38,134 bases of DNA from assembly GCA_964592475.1 (NCBI GenBank), contig CAZQEZ010000025.1, positions 1-38,134 of the forward strand. Direction: 5' to 3'. The stretch comes from CAZQEZ01 sp964592475. GTDB lineage: Bacteria; Bacteroidota; Bacteroidia; Cytophagales; Cyclobacteriaceae. The notes under the pieces were generated by a model that saw only the letters and a list, made by a program, of their open reading frames with translations, was not told the DNA's origin and did no database searches. Below are positions 24,160-33,939 of the stretch, one piece after another. Every line of letters begins with the position of its first letter. The stretch's first letter is position 1. The translations under genes were made by a program, and so were the position numbers.

Positions 24160-25224
24160 TTATTTAACAGTAACTGAACTTTCTTCAACTCCCGTCTTTA
24201 AAAGTGCCAAAGGCCTCAACTTTTCCGGTACTTTTGCCAAGTACTCAGGATTTTTGGATAGCCAAGATTTTTGTTCTGCTTTCCATTTTTTATATTCTTC
24301 CATTGGTTCTACTACAACCAGCATTTTCATTGAAAAATGACCCCGGCCACAAATTTCTGTGCAGGCAATTTCATAATTAAATTCCGGATTACCCAATTCT
24401 TCCCGCATTTCTGCAGTGGTTTTTGTAGGTACAAACCAAAATTGAGTTGGCATACCAGGAACAGCATCCATTTTTAAGCGAAAATGAGGTGCAAATACAC
24501 TATGTAATACATCCCTGGCTCTTATCTTAAAAAGGATAGGATGATTGACAGGAATATGGATTTCTCTCGGAGTAAAGTCATCAAAAGCAGTTCGATCGGT
24601 TAAATCAAGCCCATAAATATTTATTGGGTCGATCAAACGATAATCGTAGCTCCCCAATTTATTATCACTGCCAGGATATCTTGCTGCCCAGGCAAATTGA
24701 TATCCCATAATTTCAACTACTTCGGCATTATCAGGAGTTTTACCCATCATATCATTCCAGGTCTTCAATCCCCATATAACCAGAAGTGTTAAAACTATGG
24801 CTGGCACTATTGTCCAGGCTACTTCTAATTTGGTATTATCAGGATAATAAAGAGCTTTCTTATCTTTCTTATATTGATATTTATAAGAGAAATAAAACAA
24901 CAATACATTGGTAAGAATAAATATAAATCCTGTAATACCCATTGTTACCCAGAACAAAGTTTCTATTTCTTGACCATGTTCTGAGGCTACTGGTAAATTG
25001 TACACATCAAAATTGGCAATAGAATACCAGGCAGCAGCAATAAAAGATACTACCATAAATATCATAAGAAACCTGGCATTGGTTCTATTACCTTCTGGTA
25101 CTTCTTCTACGTCTTCACCGGTTTTTTTACTTTTTACTACTTTAACTAATTTTTGTATTCTGACCAATAATAGTATTATCGCCAAAATAAAAACCAGGCC
25201 TACAACAACTGCAAACTCTAACAT
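24160..25224 (-). CDS. coxB: Cytochrome c oxidase subunit II (CuA)
   Basis: Accepts electrons from cytochrome c at the binuclear CuA site. The ligands are all present: H241 (DVLHSVF), then C288, E290, C292, H296 and M299 in CTEICGRGHFSMKM. It has 354 residues. Hydrophobic segments fall at 3-22, 52-70, 90-112 and 137-155, two more than the standard two-helix subunit II, so the N-terminus is extended. The C-terminus ends 55 residues after the CuA domain with no CxxCH, so this is not a caa3-type fused cytochrome c. The electron donor must be a separate haem domain; the extra ActA domain is the obvious candidate. It lies 31 bp after actF. Confidence 0.95.
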   Translation of the reverse strand: MLEFAVVVGLVFILAIILLLVRIQKLVKVVKSKKTGEDVEEVPEGNRTNARFLMIFMVVSFIAAAWYSIANFDVYNLPVASEHGQEIETLFWVTMGITGFIFILTNVLLFYFSYKYQYKKDKKALYYPDNTKLEVAWTIVPAIVLTLLVIWGLKTWNDMMGKTPDNAEVVEIMGYQFAWAARYPGSDNKLGSYDYRLIDPINIYGLDLTDRTAFDDFTPREIHIPVNHPILFKIRARDVLHSVFAPHFRLKMDAVPGMPTQFWFVPTKTTAEMREELGNPEFNYEIACTEICGRGHFSMKMLVVVEPMEEYKKWKAEQKSWLSKNPEYLAKVPEKLRPLALLKTGVEESSVTVK

Positions 25225-25255
25225 ATTAAATTAATTAAATTTTTTTTATTGATAA

Positions 25256-26506
25256 TTAAGTACTATAATGCAAACTTTCTTGTAACATCGGATGATTTTT
25301 AGGTACTAACGAAGCTTTTGTCATAGTATTTAATGCCATAGCAACAAAACCTGCAGCAAATATGGCAAATGTTCCTATCTCAATAAATCCGATACCCCCG
25401 TTTTCTCCTATAGCCGGGGGCGCAATTAATAAATAAAGATCTATCCAGTGTCCTACCAGAAGAATTACCCCAACAATTTTCAGAAAAATTGAGTGGCGTT
25501 TTGCATCACGAGTCATTAAAACCAAAAACGGAAAGAAAAAGTTTAAAATAATATTTACATAAAATAACGGAGCATAAGTAGGGCTTTGCAGTCTTTCCAG
25601 ATAATAAATGGTTTCTTCCGGAATATTAGCATAATAAATTAATAAATATTGCGAAAACCACAAATACGTCCAGAAAACACTGAATGCAAAAATAAATTTG
25701 CCTAAATCATGCAAATGATTTTGAGTCAGTAGCTTAAGATAACCATTCTCATTGAGAAATATAGCAAATAATGTAGTAGCTACCAATGAAATAACGAACC
25801 AACCAGCAAAAATATACCATCCAAAAATGGTACTAAACCAATGAGGGTCGGTAGAAAGCACCCAATCCCAGGCAGAAGTAGAGGAAGTTACAGCAAATAT
25901 TATTAAAAAAATAACAGCGTAAAATCTTGACTTTCGCCAATAATTGTAACCTCCTATTCTATCTTCCTCTAATGACAGACTACGCAATTTTTTAAACATT
26001 AAGAACCAAAGCACAAAATACAACACCATCCTGATAAGAAAAAAACCTACATTTAAATAGGGTCTTTTTCCAAGAATAATAGGATCGTTTGTTTCGGCAG
26101 TCCAATGAAATATTTTATGGTGTCCAATAAATGTATCGAATAGGAACAAAGCAAGTAAAACTACAAATGCAATAGGCAACCAATAGCCGAAAGACATTGG
26201 AATTCTATTTAAATAAGCAGACCAACCTGCCTGAGAAGCATAGTTAATTGCGATAAAGAAAACTCCCAATAGAGCCATGCCAGCGAAATATACACCATTG
26301 ACCCACAGGCTTGTTGTAAGCCTATCATACCAATGAAAAGCATGATGGCCGTCTCCATGGGCTGCTTCTGAAGCTGCCTCGTGGCCATGCCCTGTAAATA
26401 TTACCAACAAAACGCCTATTACTAGCAGAACAAAACCTGCAATTGCTACTATTCCGAGGGTTTTTTTGGCATCTCTGGTAAAAACAAATTTCTCTTCTAA
26501 GTTCAT
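25256..26506 (-). CDS. actF: Alternative Complex III subunit ActF (quinol-binding-like membrane subunit)
   Basis: A 416-residue polytopic membrane protein (about ten TM helices) of the NrfD/ActC-like family, one of the two large membrane subunits of ACIII that house quinol oxidation. Similarity is judged from gene order and helix pattern with W/F/Y-rich loops such as SAWDWVLSTDPHWFSTIFGWY. A histidine-rich loop at 40-58 (H40, H42, H50, H54, H55 and H58) lies between the first two helices. It is preceded by actE and followed by coxB, joining the ACIII and oxidase halves of the operon. Confidence 0.88.
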   Translation of the reverse strand: MNLEEKFVFTRDAKKTLGIVAIAGFVLLVIGVLLVIFTGHGHEAASEAAHGDGHHAFHWYDRLTTSLWVNGVYFAGMALLGVFFIAINYASQAGWSAYLNRIPMSFGYWLPIAFVVLLALFLFDTFIGHHKIFHWTAETNDPIILGKRPYLNVGFFLIRMVLYFVLWFLMFKKLRSLSLEEDRIGGYNYWRKSRFYAVIFLIIFAVTSSTSAWDWVLSTDPHWFSTIFGWYIFAGWFVISLVATTLFAIFLNENGYLKLLTQNHLHDLGKFIFAFSVFWTYLWFSQYLLIYYANIPEETIYYLERLQSPTYAPLFYVNIILNFFFPFLVLMTRDAKRHSIFLKIVGVILLVGHWIDLYLLIAPPAIGENGGIGFIEIGTFAIFAAGFVAMALNTMTKASLVPKNHPMLQESLHYST

Positions 26507-26537
26507 TTATCCACTCAGTTATTTCTTCTTATTTAAT

Positions 26538-27176
26538 TTATTGATTTTGTAGTGTTTGAACATATCGCACTACTTTCCATCTTTCATTTACGTCAAGCTG
26601 AGTTCCATACCCGCTCATACGACCTCTACCATAAGTGATTACATGAAATACATGGCCTGATGGTAAAGTAGCTACACGACCTACATTAAAAGCAGGCACA
26701 CCTTTATAGGCTTTCGCTACAGCTCCATCACCTGCACCAGCGCCTCCATGGCATGGTAAGCAAAACCGTGAATATAAAACTTGACCATCCTGTAGAATTT
26801 GCTCAGCCGAATCTAATGGGTTCCTTAATGTTCGAGCGGCTAAATCTACACTATCAGCCGGAATGCGGTAAGGTAGTACATTCTCGCTATTACGAGGTAC
26901 TGTATTAGCAGCTGGTTTACGCATATTCATGTTATGCTCATTATACGGATTAGAGTTAAAATATTCTCCTCTATTGTCCGCTTTAGAATTAACCCAGCTA
27001 CCTGCTGCTTCTTCTGTTATCTGCTTAAGAGGATCATAAGGTACTGAGTGATACATATTGGGTGCATATTCAGTGCCTGGATCATTTCCTTCAGCACCGC
27101 ACCCAGCCATTACTGCAACGATTCCCAAGCAAATGGCTAAATTATGTAAATATTTATGCTGCATTTTTACTTTCAT
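26538..27176 (-). CDS. actE: Alternative Complex III subunit ActE (monohaem cytochrome c lipoprotein)
   Basis: A 212-residue exported cytochrome c. The signal peptide ends in a lipobox VMAGC with C26 as the lipid-anchored cysteine. One haem site, CLPCH, lies at 139-143, and M187 (GRGRMSGYG) is the likely axial methionine. The N-terminal half (about 30-125) is low-complexity, with YAPNMYHSVPYDPL typical of ActE. It relays electrons between the ActA haems and downstream acceptors. Its ATG overlaps the actD stop by 4 bp, which indicates translational coupling. Confidence 0.92.
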   Translation of the reverse strand: MKVKMQHKYLHNLAICLGIVAVMAGCGAEGNDPGTEYAPNMYHSVPYDPLKQITEEAAGSWVNSKADNRGEYFNSNPYNEHNMNMRKPAANTVPRNSENVLPYRIPADSVDLAARTLRNPLDSAEQILQDGQVLYSRFCLPCHGGAGAGDGAVAKAYKGVPAFNVGRVATLPSGHVFHVITYGRGRMSGYGTQLDVNERWKVVRYVQTLQNQ

Positions 27177-27703
27177 TGTTCAAACTCCTTATAATACACT
27201 TCAATAGCGTGATTATCGCTTAATATTTGAGTGATTTGATTTTTTTCTAATCTATTAGAGGCCAAATCAACTGCCATTACAAACTTATCGTCGGTACTTC
27301 TTATATCAAAAGTTTTAACTTTCTTGTAGGGTTTTAAATCACTAACCACCATAAACACACCTACCATGCCCAGGGCAGATAATAAAACTGTTAATTCAAA
27401 AGTTACCGGTATAAAAGATGGTAAGGACACGTAATTTTTGCCACCTACAATCATTGGCCAATCAAAACCCATCATCCATATTTGCATGAGCAATGCCAGG
27501 GAGGTACCTAATGCTCCAAACATAAATGCTGCAATAGGGAGTTTTGATCTTTTATATCCTAATTCTTCATCAAGACCATGAACAGGATAAGGCGTAAAAA
27601 CCTCCTGAATTTTTACACCAGCCTCTCTGATATTTTTTACACCATGTAAAAGATGGTGTTCATTGTCGAAAATACCTACTATATAATGTTTTTCGGATTC
27701 CAT
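27173..27703 (-). CDS. actD: Alternative Complex III subunit ActD (DUF3341)
   Basis: A 176-residue protein with a cytoplasmic N-terminal domain beginning YIVGIFDNEHHLLHGVKNIREAG, two TM helices (about 55-77 and 98-120) and a cytoplasmic C-terminal domain. This is the DUF3341/ActD layout. It has no cofactor site and is a structural subunit beside ActC/ActF. It overlaps actE by 4 bp and lies 15 bp after actC. VFTPYPVHGLDEELGYKRS is the usual family signature. Confidence 0.92.
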   Translation of the reverse strand: MESEKHYIVGIFDNEHHLLHGVKNIREAGVKIQEVFTPYPVHGLDEELGYKRSKLPIAAFMFGALGTSLALLMQIWMMGFDWPMIVGGKNYVSLPSFIPVTFELTVLLSALGMVGVFMVVSDLKPYKKVKTFDIRSTDDKFVMAVDLASNRLEKNQITQILSDNHAIEVYYKEFEQ

Positions 27704-27718
27704 AAATATTTAAATCGA

Positions 27719-29125
27719 TTAAGCCTCTATTTTTTCTGTCTTTTTACTGGTTTCCTGTGCGGCAATAGCCTTACTACTATAAGTTCCTAATATACTCTTA
27801 ACCTCCGCCATATTTATTACAGGAAAGAATTTTGCGAAAAGGAAGAAAAGTGTAAAGAATAGACCAAATGTTAACACGTATGTGCCAACATCTGTAAGAG
27901 TAGGATAAAACATCGCCCAACTTGAAGGTAAATAATCCCTGTGCAAACTGGTTACAATAATCACGAACCGTTCAAACCACATACCTATATTTACTACAAT
28001 AGATAAAATAAAAGTGGCTACCAGGCTTTTTCTGATTTTATTAATCCAGAAAAGCTGAGGTGAAATCACGTTACAGGTCATCATTATCCAATATGCCCAG
28101 GCATAAGGTCCTGAAACCCGGTTAAGAAAAGCATACTGTTCAAATTTAACACCCGAATACCAGGCCATAAAAAGCTCTGTAAGATAAGCCACACCTACTA
28201 TTGAACCCGTCACGATTATAATATAATTCATGTATTCAATGTGGGTAATCGTTATATATTGTTCCAGTTTATAAACCTTTCGGGTAATAATTAAAAGCGT
28301 AAGCACCATTGCAAATCCTGAAAAAACCGCACCTGCCACGAAATAGGGCGGAAATATTGTGGTATGCCAACCCGGAATTACTGAAGTAGCAAAGTCAAAT
28401 GATACAATGGTATGCACTGAAAGCACCAACGGTGTAGCTAAACCAGCTAATATTAATGAAACTGATTCAAAACGACTCCAAGTTCGGGCAGCACCATCCC
28501 AACCAAAACTTAAGGCCCCATAAACGGCTTTTGAAATCTTATTTTTAGCTCTATCCCGAATGGTGGCAAAATCAGGAATAAGGCCTATATACCAGAAAAC
28601 CAGTGAAACTGTAAAGTAAGTAGTAATAGCAAAAGCATCCCACACTAATGGTGAGTGAAAATTGCTCCATAACGACCCCCACGTATTAGGCAAAGGAAAA
28701 ATCCAATAGAAACCTACCCAGGGACGCCCCATGTGAATAAGAGGAAAAGTAGCTGCACAAAGTACCGCAAAAATGGTCATTGCTTCCGCAGCTCTATTAA
28801 TTGACATACGCCATCGCTGACGAAAGAGCAACAAAATAGCAGATATTAATGTGCCGGCATGACCAATACCAACCCACCAAACGAAATTGGTAATATCCCA
28901 GGCCCAACCAACAGTTTTATTAAGTCCCCACATGCCAATGCCTTCCCAAAAAAGCAAGAAGAGCGCCACTGCTCCTAAACCTAATAATGTTAATGAAACG
29001 CTCATGGCTAAAAACCAGGATTTTGTTGGTTTTGACTCTACATGCCTAACAACGTCATTTGTTACGTCATGTAAAGATTTATCGCCATGAATTAAGGGTT
29101 CCCTAACGGGTGATACATGCTCCAT
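27719..29125 (-). CDS. actC: Alternative Complex III subunit ActC (NrfD-like, quinol-binding)
   Basis: A 468-residue polytopic membrane protein with about ten TM helices, NrfD/PsrC family. In ACIII it pairs with ActB and forms a quinol-oxidising site. Segments such as NFVWWVGIGHAGTLISAILLL, HMGRPWVGFYWIFPLPN and VHTIVSFDFATSVIPGWH are conserved across ActC. It encodes no cofactor motif. It sits 15 bp downstream of actB and 15 bp upstream of actD. Confidence 0.94.
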   Translation of the reverse strand: MEHVSPVREPLIHGDKSLHDVTNDVVRHVESKPTKSWFLAMSVSLTLLGLGAVALFLLFWEGIGMWGLNKTVGWAWDITNFVWWVGIGHAGTLISAILLLFRQRWRMSINRAAEAMTIFAVLCAATFPLIHMGRPWVGFYWIFPLPNTWGSLWSNFHSPLVWDAFAITTYFTVSLVFWYIGLIPDFATIRDRAKNKISKAVYGALSFGWDGAARTWSRFESVSLILAGLATPLVLSVHTIVSFDFATSVIPGWHTTIFPPYFVAGAVFSGFAMVLTLLIITRKVYKLEQYITITHIEYMNYIIIVTGSIVGVAYLTELFMAWYSGVKFEQYAFLNRVSGPYAWAYWIMMTCNVISPQLFWINKIRKSLVATFILSIVVNIGMWFERFVIIVTSLHRDYLPSSWAMFYPTLTDVGTYVLTFGLFFTLFFLFAKFFPVINMAEVKSILGTYSSKAIAAQETSKKTEKIEA

Positions 29126-29140
29126 TTTATTTATTCAATT

Positions 29141-32100
29141 TTATGCTTCACTATTCGTTTCTGAATCTTTATTTCTAATCTTGGTGAGATAGAAAACATT
29201 AGGTCTCACGTTTATCTCAGCCAACATATTATAAGCCCTGGGCTCATTCACAGTAATTGCGTTGCCACCGGTTTCTTCTTCTATACCCAAATGTTTAGAT
29301 ATGTTACTTTCCGGATCATTCAAATCTCCAAAAATTAATGCTTCTGCCGGGCATGCTTTGGCGCAAGCAGTGTTTATCTCACCATCTATTGGCCGTCTTC
29401 CTTCTTTTTTTGCTTCCAGTTTTCCGTATTGGATTCGTTGCACACAGAAAGAGCACTTTTCCATTACACCTCGCGAACGAACTGTGACATCAGGATTTAG
29501 TACCATCTTACCTAAGTCATCGTACATTGCTTTATTAACATCCTTGAACTGTTTGTTGTCATGGTATTTAAACCAATTAAATCGACGAACTTTATAAGGA
29601 CAGTTATTGGCACAATATCGAGTACCTATACAACGGTTGTAAGTCATTTGGTTTAATCCTTCGGTGCTGTGAGTAGTAGCTACTACCGGACATACAGTTT
29701 CACATGGCGCATTGTTGCAATGCTGACACATCACCGGCTGAAATACTACCTCAGGGTTATCCGATGCTACTTCCAACCCTTTCAAATCTGTTACATCTGC
29801 ATCTGAACTATAATACCTGTCAATCCTGATCCAATGCATTTCTCGACGATTGATTACTTCCTGTTTTCCTACTACAGGCACATTATTTTCAACTTGACAA
29901 GCAATTGTACAAGCACCACAACCGGTACATGAATTTAAATCTACGATTAAGCCCCAATGGTGATTGTTGTAAGTATGCTCCTTCCATAAAGTTACCGTTT
30001 CGGCAGGTACATCACCTTCAGAAGTATGTATATTCATCGTGTAACGTCCGGCGGCTGGGTTTTCTTTATATTCCGGCAATACAGACTCTTGAATTACTGT
30101 TTCCCTTCCCATATAAGTATGATGGGTTTGGGTATGAGCTAATTGGTACTTATCAGATGTAAGTTGATGTTTAACTCCGGAAAGAATGGCATACTGTAAA
30201 GCTCCATCTATATATTGTACCAATGGAAAGGCATTAGTCCCGAGATTGTCTGCCACTGCACCAGCCTTAGTTCTTCCATATCCAAGGGCTATACCAAATG
30301 TGTTTTGAGCTTGTCCTGGTTGCTCTACTACGGGTGAGTCAAAACTTAATTGATCAACCTGGATATTCATTTTTACTGTTCTGCCTTCGGTGGTTTTAAT
30401 ATTATTTTCCCGGGCAAATCGTTGAGGAATAGTTAAATAATTATCCCAGGTTATTCTAGATATAGGATCGGGCATTTCCTGCAACCATGGGTTGTTAGCC
30501 ATAGCTCCAGTCCCAATGCCCACTTTCTCATATAATAATATTTCCCACTCTTGGCTGTCAACTTTATACCTGGATTGAATTTTGCCGGCAATACTGGTTA
30601 AGTTACTAGCGAATTGTAATGAAGATGTTGCTTCATTTTCTCGTGCTTTATATTCAAATATCCCTTCGTATAATGTTTTATCCCAAAAGGTTTGGAAGTC
30701 AATCGTTTCATTTTGCAAAGCAAAATAATTGGCTTTCCAGTTATTTTGTAGGTAGGTATAATAATCCTGCACCTCATTGTTTGACCAAACCAATAGACTT
30801 TCTTCCATTTGACGAGTTTCGAATAACGGAGAAATAGCCGGTTGCATTAAACTATAATGCCATCTTTGAGGCTCTGCATCATTCCAAGATTCCAGGTAAT
30901 GATGAACAGGCGCCAAAAATTTAGCAAATTGAGAGGTTTCATCTATCTTGTAAGAAGTAGCAACTACCAAAGGTATTTCCGGGAGGTTTTCAGCTAACAC
31001 GTTACCTAGTGGATGATCATAAACAGGATTAGACTCTAAGAATATAACTGCATCTATATTTTTATTTTTAACGTCTTGTACAAACTTGTACATCTGCTCA
31101 TCATTGCCCTGGCGATAATAACTTGGAGCATTAATATCAATAATTTTAGCTTCATAAGCACCCAGCAACATGTTGATGTTATTTACTAGCTCCTGCACGT
31201 TAGGATCGTTGGAGCCTGAAACTACTAATGATTTACCACGACTGTTCCACAATTCGTCTGCGGCTTTCTGTAAATGATTAACCTCTATATCGTTTGCATT
31301 AATACTGGAAGCTCCCGCTTTTGCGGCAAGTAAATTATAAAGTTTGGCTATTGCAACACCTTCTTGAGATGCCTTTATCGGCGTTCGATAATCAGCATTG
31401 GCACCAGTAAGTGATAGAAGAGATTCAAATTGATAATGACGAGACATCGTCTTCTTACCCTGTCCCAATTTACGCGTTTTACTGAATTGTTTCGTAAAAG
31501 TAGTAGGCGCTATCCAGGTACCAAGAAAATCGGCGCTAAAACCAGCAACTACATCTAATTTGCTGAAGTCATAGGTAGGAATAATTGATTTACCAAAAGA
31601 TCTTTCATTGGCCAAACGCATCCCATAAGCTGAGCGTGCATCGTAAGTAATATGCTCACTGCCAGGATATTTTCGAGTGAAACCCGATATCACTTTTTTG
31701 CTGGTGGGGCTCAAAATTGTATTACTTACAAGTCTGATTTGACCTCCACCACGACTGATGGATGTTAATTGATTAATAATCGTATCATCAAGCTCCTGCC
31801 AGGTTGTTTTTTCACCATTGCTAGTTGGTACAGGAATTCTCGTGTTGTCATACAAGTCAAGTACAGAAGCCTCAACCTGGGCATTTACGCCGCCCATTGT
31901 TACACTACTAAGATTATTACCCTCAACTTTTATTGGTCTTCCTTCTCGGGTTTTTACAACTATACTGCAATAGTCACCTTTACTCACGTGGGTAGATGCG
32001 TAATAATTAGGAATACCCGGAGCTACATCTACTGGTTTATTCACATAAGGAATGGCATATCTTACTGGAGTTTCGCAAGCTGCCATGGTAGCTGCCGCGA

Positions 32101-32272
32101 TACCAAAACCCATTGTTTTCAAAAAATCACGCCTATTATGACCTTGAGAAGCACCTTCTTCATTTTCAAGCGGAAGGTTTTCCGCAAATTCTTTGTTGGC
32201 ATATTTTACAAATTCAGGGTCATTCCTTAGTTGCTCTAAACCTTTCCAATATGTCTTTTTATTCGGCTTCAT
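29141..32272 (-). CDS. actB: Alternative Complex III subunit ActB (molybdopterin-like / iron-sulfur fusion)
   Basis: A 1043-residue periplasmic subunit fusing a molybdopterin-oxidoreductase-like domain (about 70-740, family members lack the Mo cofactor) to a ferredoxin domain (about 770-990). A Tat-like motif NRRDFLKTMGFG lies at 46-57, unusually far in, and ends at C66 (AAC), a possible lipid anchor. Iron-sulfur ligands: C782, C785, C788 and C792; C849, C852, C857 and C861; C881, C887 and C891, where CIGT replaces CxxC; C940, C943, C970 and C974. The T884 substitution fits the known three [4Fe-4S] plus one [3Fe-4S] composition of ACIII. It lies 37 bp after actA. Confidence 0.96.
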   Translation of the reverse strand: MKPNKKTYWKGLEQLRNDPEFVKYANKEFAENLPLENEEGASQGHNRRDFLKTMGFGIAAATMAACETPVRYAIPYVNKPVDVAPGIPNYYASTHVSKGDYCSIVVKTREGRPIKVEGNNLSSVTMGGVNAQVEASVLDLYDNTRIPVPTSNGEKTTWQELDDTIINQLTSISRGGGQIRLVSNTILSPTSKKVISGFTRKYPGSEHITYDARSAYGMRLANERSFGKSIIPTYDFSKLDVVAGFSADFLGTWIAPTTFTKQFSKTRKLGQGKKTMSRHYQFESLLSLTGANADYRTPIKASQEGVAIAKLYNLLAAKAGASSINANDIEVNHLQKAADELWNSRGKSLVVSGSNDPNVQELVNNINMLLGAYEAKIIDINAPSYYRQGNDEQMYKFVQDVKNKNIDAVIFLESNPVYDHPLGNVLAENLPEIPLVVATSYKIDETSQFAKFLAPVHHYLESWNDAEPQRWHYSLMQPAISPLFETRQMEESLLVWSNNEVQDYYTYLQNNWKANYFALQNETIDFQTFWDKTLYEGIFEYKARENEATSSLQFASNLTSIAGKIQSRYKVDSQEWEILLYEKVGIGTGAMANNPWLQEMPDPISRITWDNYLTIPQRFARENNIKTTEGRTVKMNIQVDQLSFDSPVVEQPGQAQNTFGIALGYGRTKAGAVADNLGTNAFPLVQYIDGALQYAILSGVKHQLTSDKYQLAHTQTHHTYMGRETVIQESVLPEYKENPAAGRYTMNIHTSEGDVPAETVTLWKEHTYNNHHWGLIVDLNSCTGCGACTIACQVENNVPVVGKQEVINRREMHWIRIDRYYSSDADVTDLKGLEVASDNPEVVFQPVMCQHCNNAPCETVCPVVATTHSTEGLNQMTYNRCIGTRYCANNCPYKVRRFNWFKYHDNKQFKDVNKAMYDDLGKMVLNPDVTVRSRGVMEKCSFCVQRIQYGKLEAKKEGRRPIDGEINTACAKACPAEALIFGDLNDPESNISKHLGIEEETGGNAITVNEPRAYNMLAEINVRPNVFYLTKIRNKDSETNSEA

Positions 32273-32309
32273 TTATTTATATTAAAGTATTTTAAATCTT
32301 ACTTGGTAA

Positions 32310-33638
32310 TTAATAATGACACTTGGAGCATTCAGTACCTCCAATATCTTCTACTGTAATTGGCATATTTTCTTTATCATTATGGATTTCAACCAACTTG
32401 TCATAATAGCCATTATCTTCAAACTTGATTTCAGTGGATCTGTGACAGTCTATACACCAACCCATGGTAAGCGTCGAAACCTGCTGTATAACGTCCATTG
32501 TCTCTACTTCACCGTGACAGGTTTGGCATTCAACACCACCCACATTGGTGTGTTGAGCATGATTAAAGTAAGCTAAATCTGGCAGGTTGTGGACACGTAT
32601 CCATTCGATAGGTTGATTATTTTGATAGGCTTCAATTACCTTATTCAGTTGAGTGGTACCAGAAATTGAGCCTTCCAGTATACCACCTTTTTCCGGATTA
32701 TGGCAATTCATACAAATGTTTACTGAAGGAATATTGGCACTGGCACTTTCATATACACTGGTGTGACAGTAATTACAATCAATTTGATATTGTCCGGCGT
32801 GTATTTTGTGAGAAAACCAAACAGGTTGATCAGGGGCGTAACCAGTATATACTCCAACGGTATATAGCGAATCGATAACCACTTTTCCTACAATTGCTGC
32901 AAAAATAAATACTGTAAAAAATAATACTGGTTTACTGGTAAGTGTTTTCTTTATGTCTACCTTAGTTTCTTTTACCTTATCTTTATCTTCTTCAGGTAAT
33001 TCATCTTTTTCACGTAAATATTTGGTAAGAACAGAAATAATAAGTGCCAAAACAACCAAAATCAATACTAACACTACTAAAATACCTACTAAAATTACAT
33101 TAACATAAGGAGATGTGGCCGTAGCTCCATCAGTTACTCCAGTTGTACCATCAGCAGCAACAGTTTCTTCTTCAGTAGGTTTTTCAGATTCTTGCTGTAC
33201 ATAGGCAAGAATATTAAGTATTTCGTCATCGCTAAAATCGTGAGGTGGCATGAGCGTTTTATTATACTCATTGTATAATTCCACTGCATAGTCATCACCG
33301 CTTTGAATTACTTTTTGCGAATTTCGTATAAAGTTGATCAACCATTCAGTAGTATGTCTTTCATTGACATTGGCCAAAGCAGGCCCTACAGAGCGTTCAC
33401 GTATTTCATGACATTGTGCACAATTATTACGAAAAAGACTTTGACCTTGAGAAATGGCTTCTTCTGATGATGGAAGTCCACTATCATTTGTTTCTTGCTG
33501 TTCAATTGGTGCCTCTGCATCAGTCTGAGCAGTAGTATCAGCTTCATCCTGCGCTATGGTTGAATAAGAAATCAAACACAAAAATCCAACCAATATAAAT
33601 GCCTTTTTTATCAAGACATTTCCTATAGTTTTAAGCAT
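32310..33638 (-). CDS. actA: Alternative Complex III subunit ActA with an extra N-terminal cytochrome c domain
   Basis: A 442-residue multihaem cytochrome. After a signal sequence (about 1-30) comes a class I cytochrome c domain with CAQCH at 73-77 and a probable axial M130 (TLMPPH). An acidic/threonine linker, TM 1 (about 178-204), a charged cytoplasmic loop and TM 2 (about 237-255) follow. The pentahaem core has CxxCH at 288, 309, 371, 395 and 437; the last haem site ends one residue before the C-terminus. That makes six covalent haem sites. The pentahaem part is canonical ActA; the fused monohaem domain could carry electrons to CuA in CoxB. It is the first gene of the operon. Confidence 0.95.
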   Translation of the reverse strand: MLKTIGNVLIKKAFILVGFLCLISYSTIAQDEADTTAQTDAEAPIEQQETNDSGLPSSEEAISQGQSLFRNNCAQCHEIRERSVGPALANVNERHTTEWLINFIRNSQKVIQSGDDYAVELYNEYNKTLMPPHDFSDDEILNILAYVQQESEKPTEEETVAADGTTGVTDGATATSPYVNVILVGILVVLVLILVVLALIISVLTKYLREKDELPEEDKDKVKETKVDIKKTLTSKPVLFFTVFIFAAIVGKVVIDSLYTVGVYTGYAPDQPVWFSHKIHAGQYQIDCNYCHTSVYESASANIPSVNICMNCHNPEKGGILEGSISGTTQLNKVIEAYQNNQPIEWIRVHNLPDLAYFNHAQHTNVGGVECQTCHGEVETMDVIQQVSTLTMGWCIDCHRSTEIKFEDNGYYDKLVEIHNDKENMPITVEDIGGTECSKCHY

Positions 33639-33939
33639 ATTTGTATATTACTTTTTATAATTAAATCACTATTTCTCTACCATCAGCAATGCTCAAAAAC
33701 TGTAACATGAAATATTTGATTAACTTATTAAAATCTTACAGCCTTTGGCCTTATTAGCGGCTAAACTAATTTGAACAAGTTAATCAACATTATAATTATT
33801 AATGATCATTTGGTATTAGCCACTACATCTGTTATGATTTTATCAATCAACAGACAATATGATCCATATTAATGTTTAAGTTTTATGCTTACTTTTTTTA
33901 AACTTTTTTGAAAAAATAATCAATCACTTAACTTATTCT

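Noticed and set aside
29905..32230. Several plus-strand ORFs of 70-150 codons opposite actB
   Set aside because: All lie antisense to the strongly conserved actB frame and read as low-quality sequence; they are shadows.
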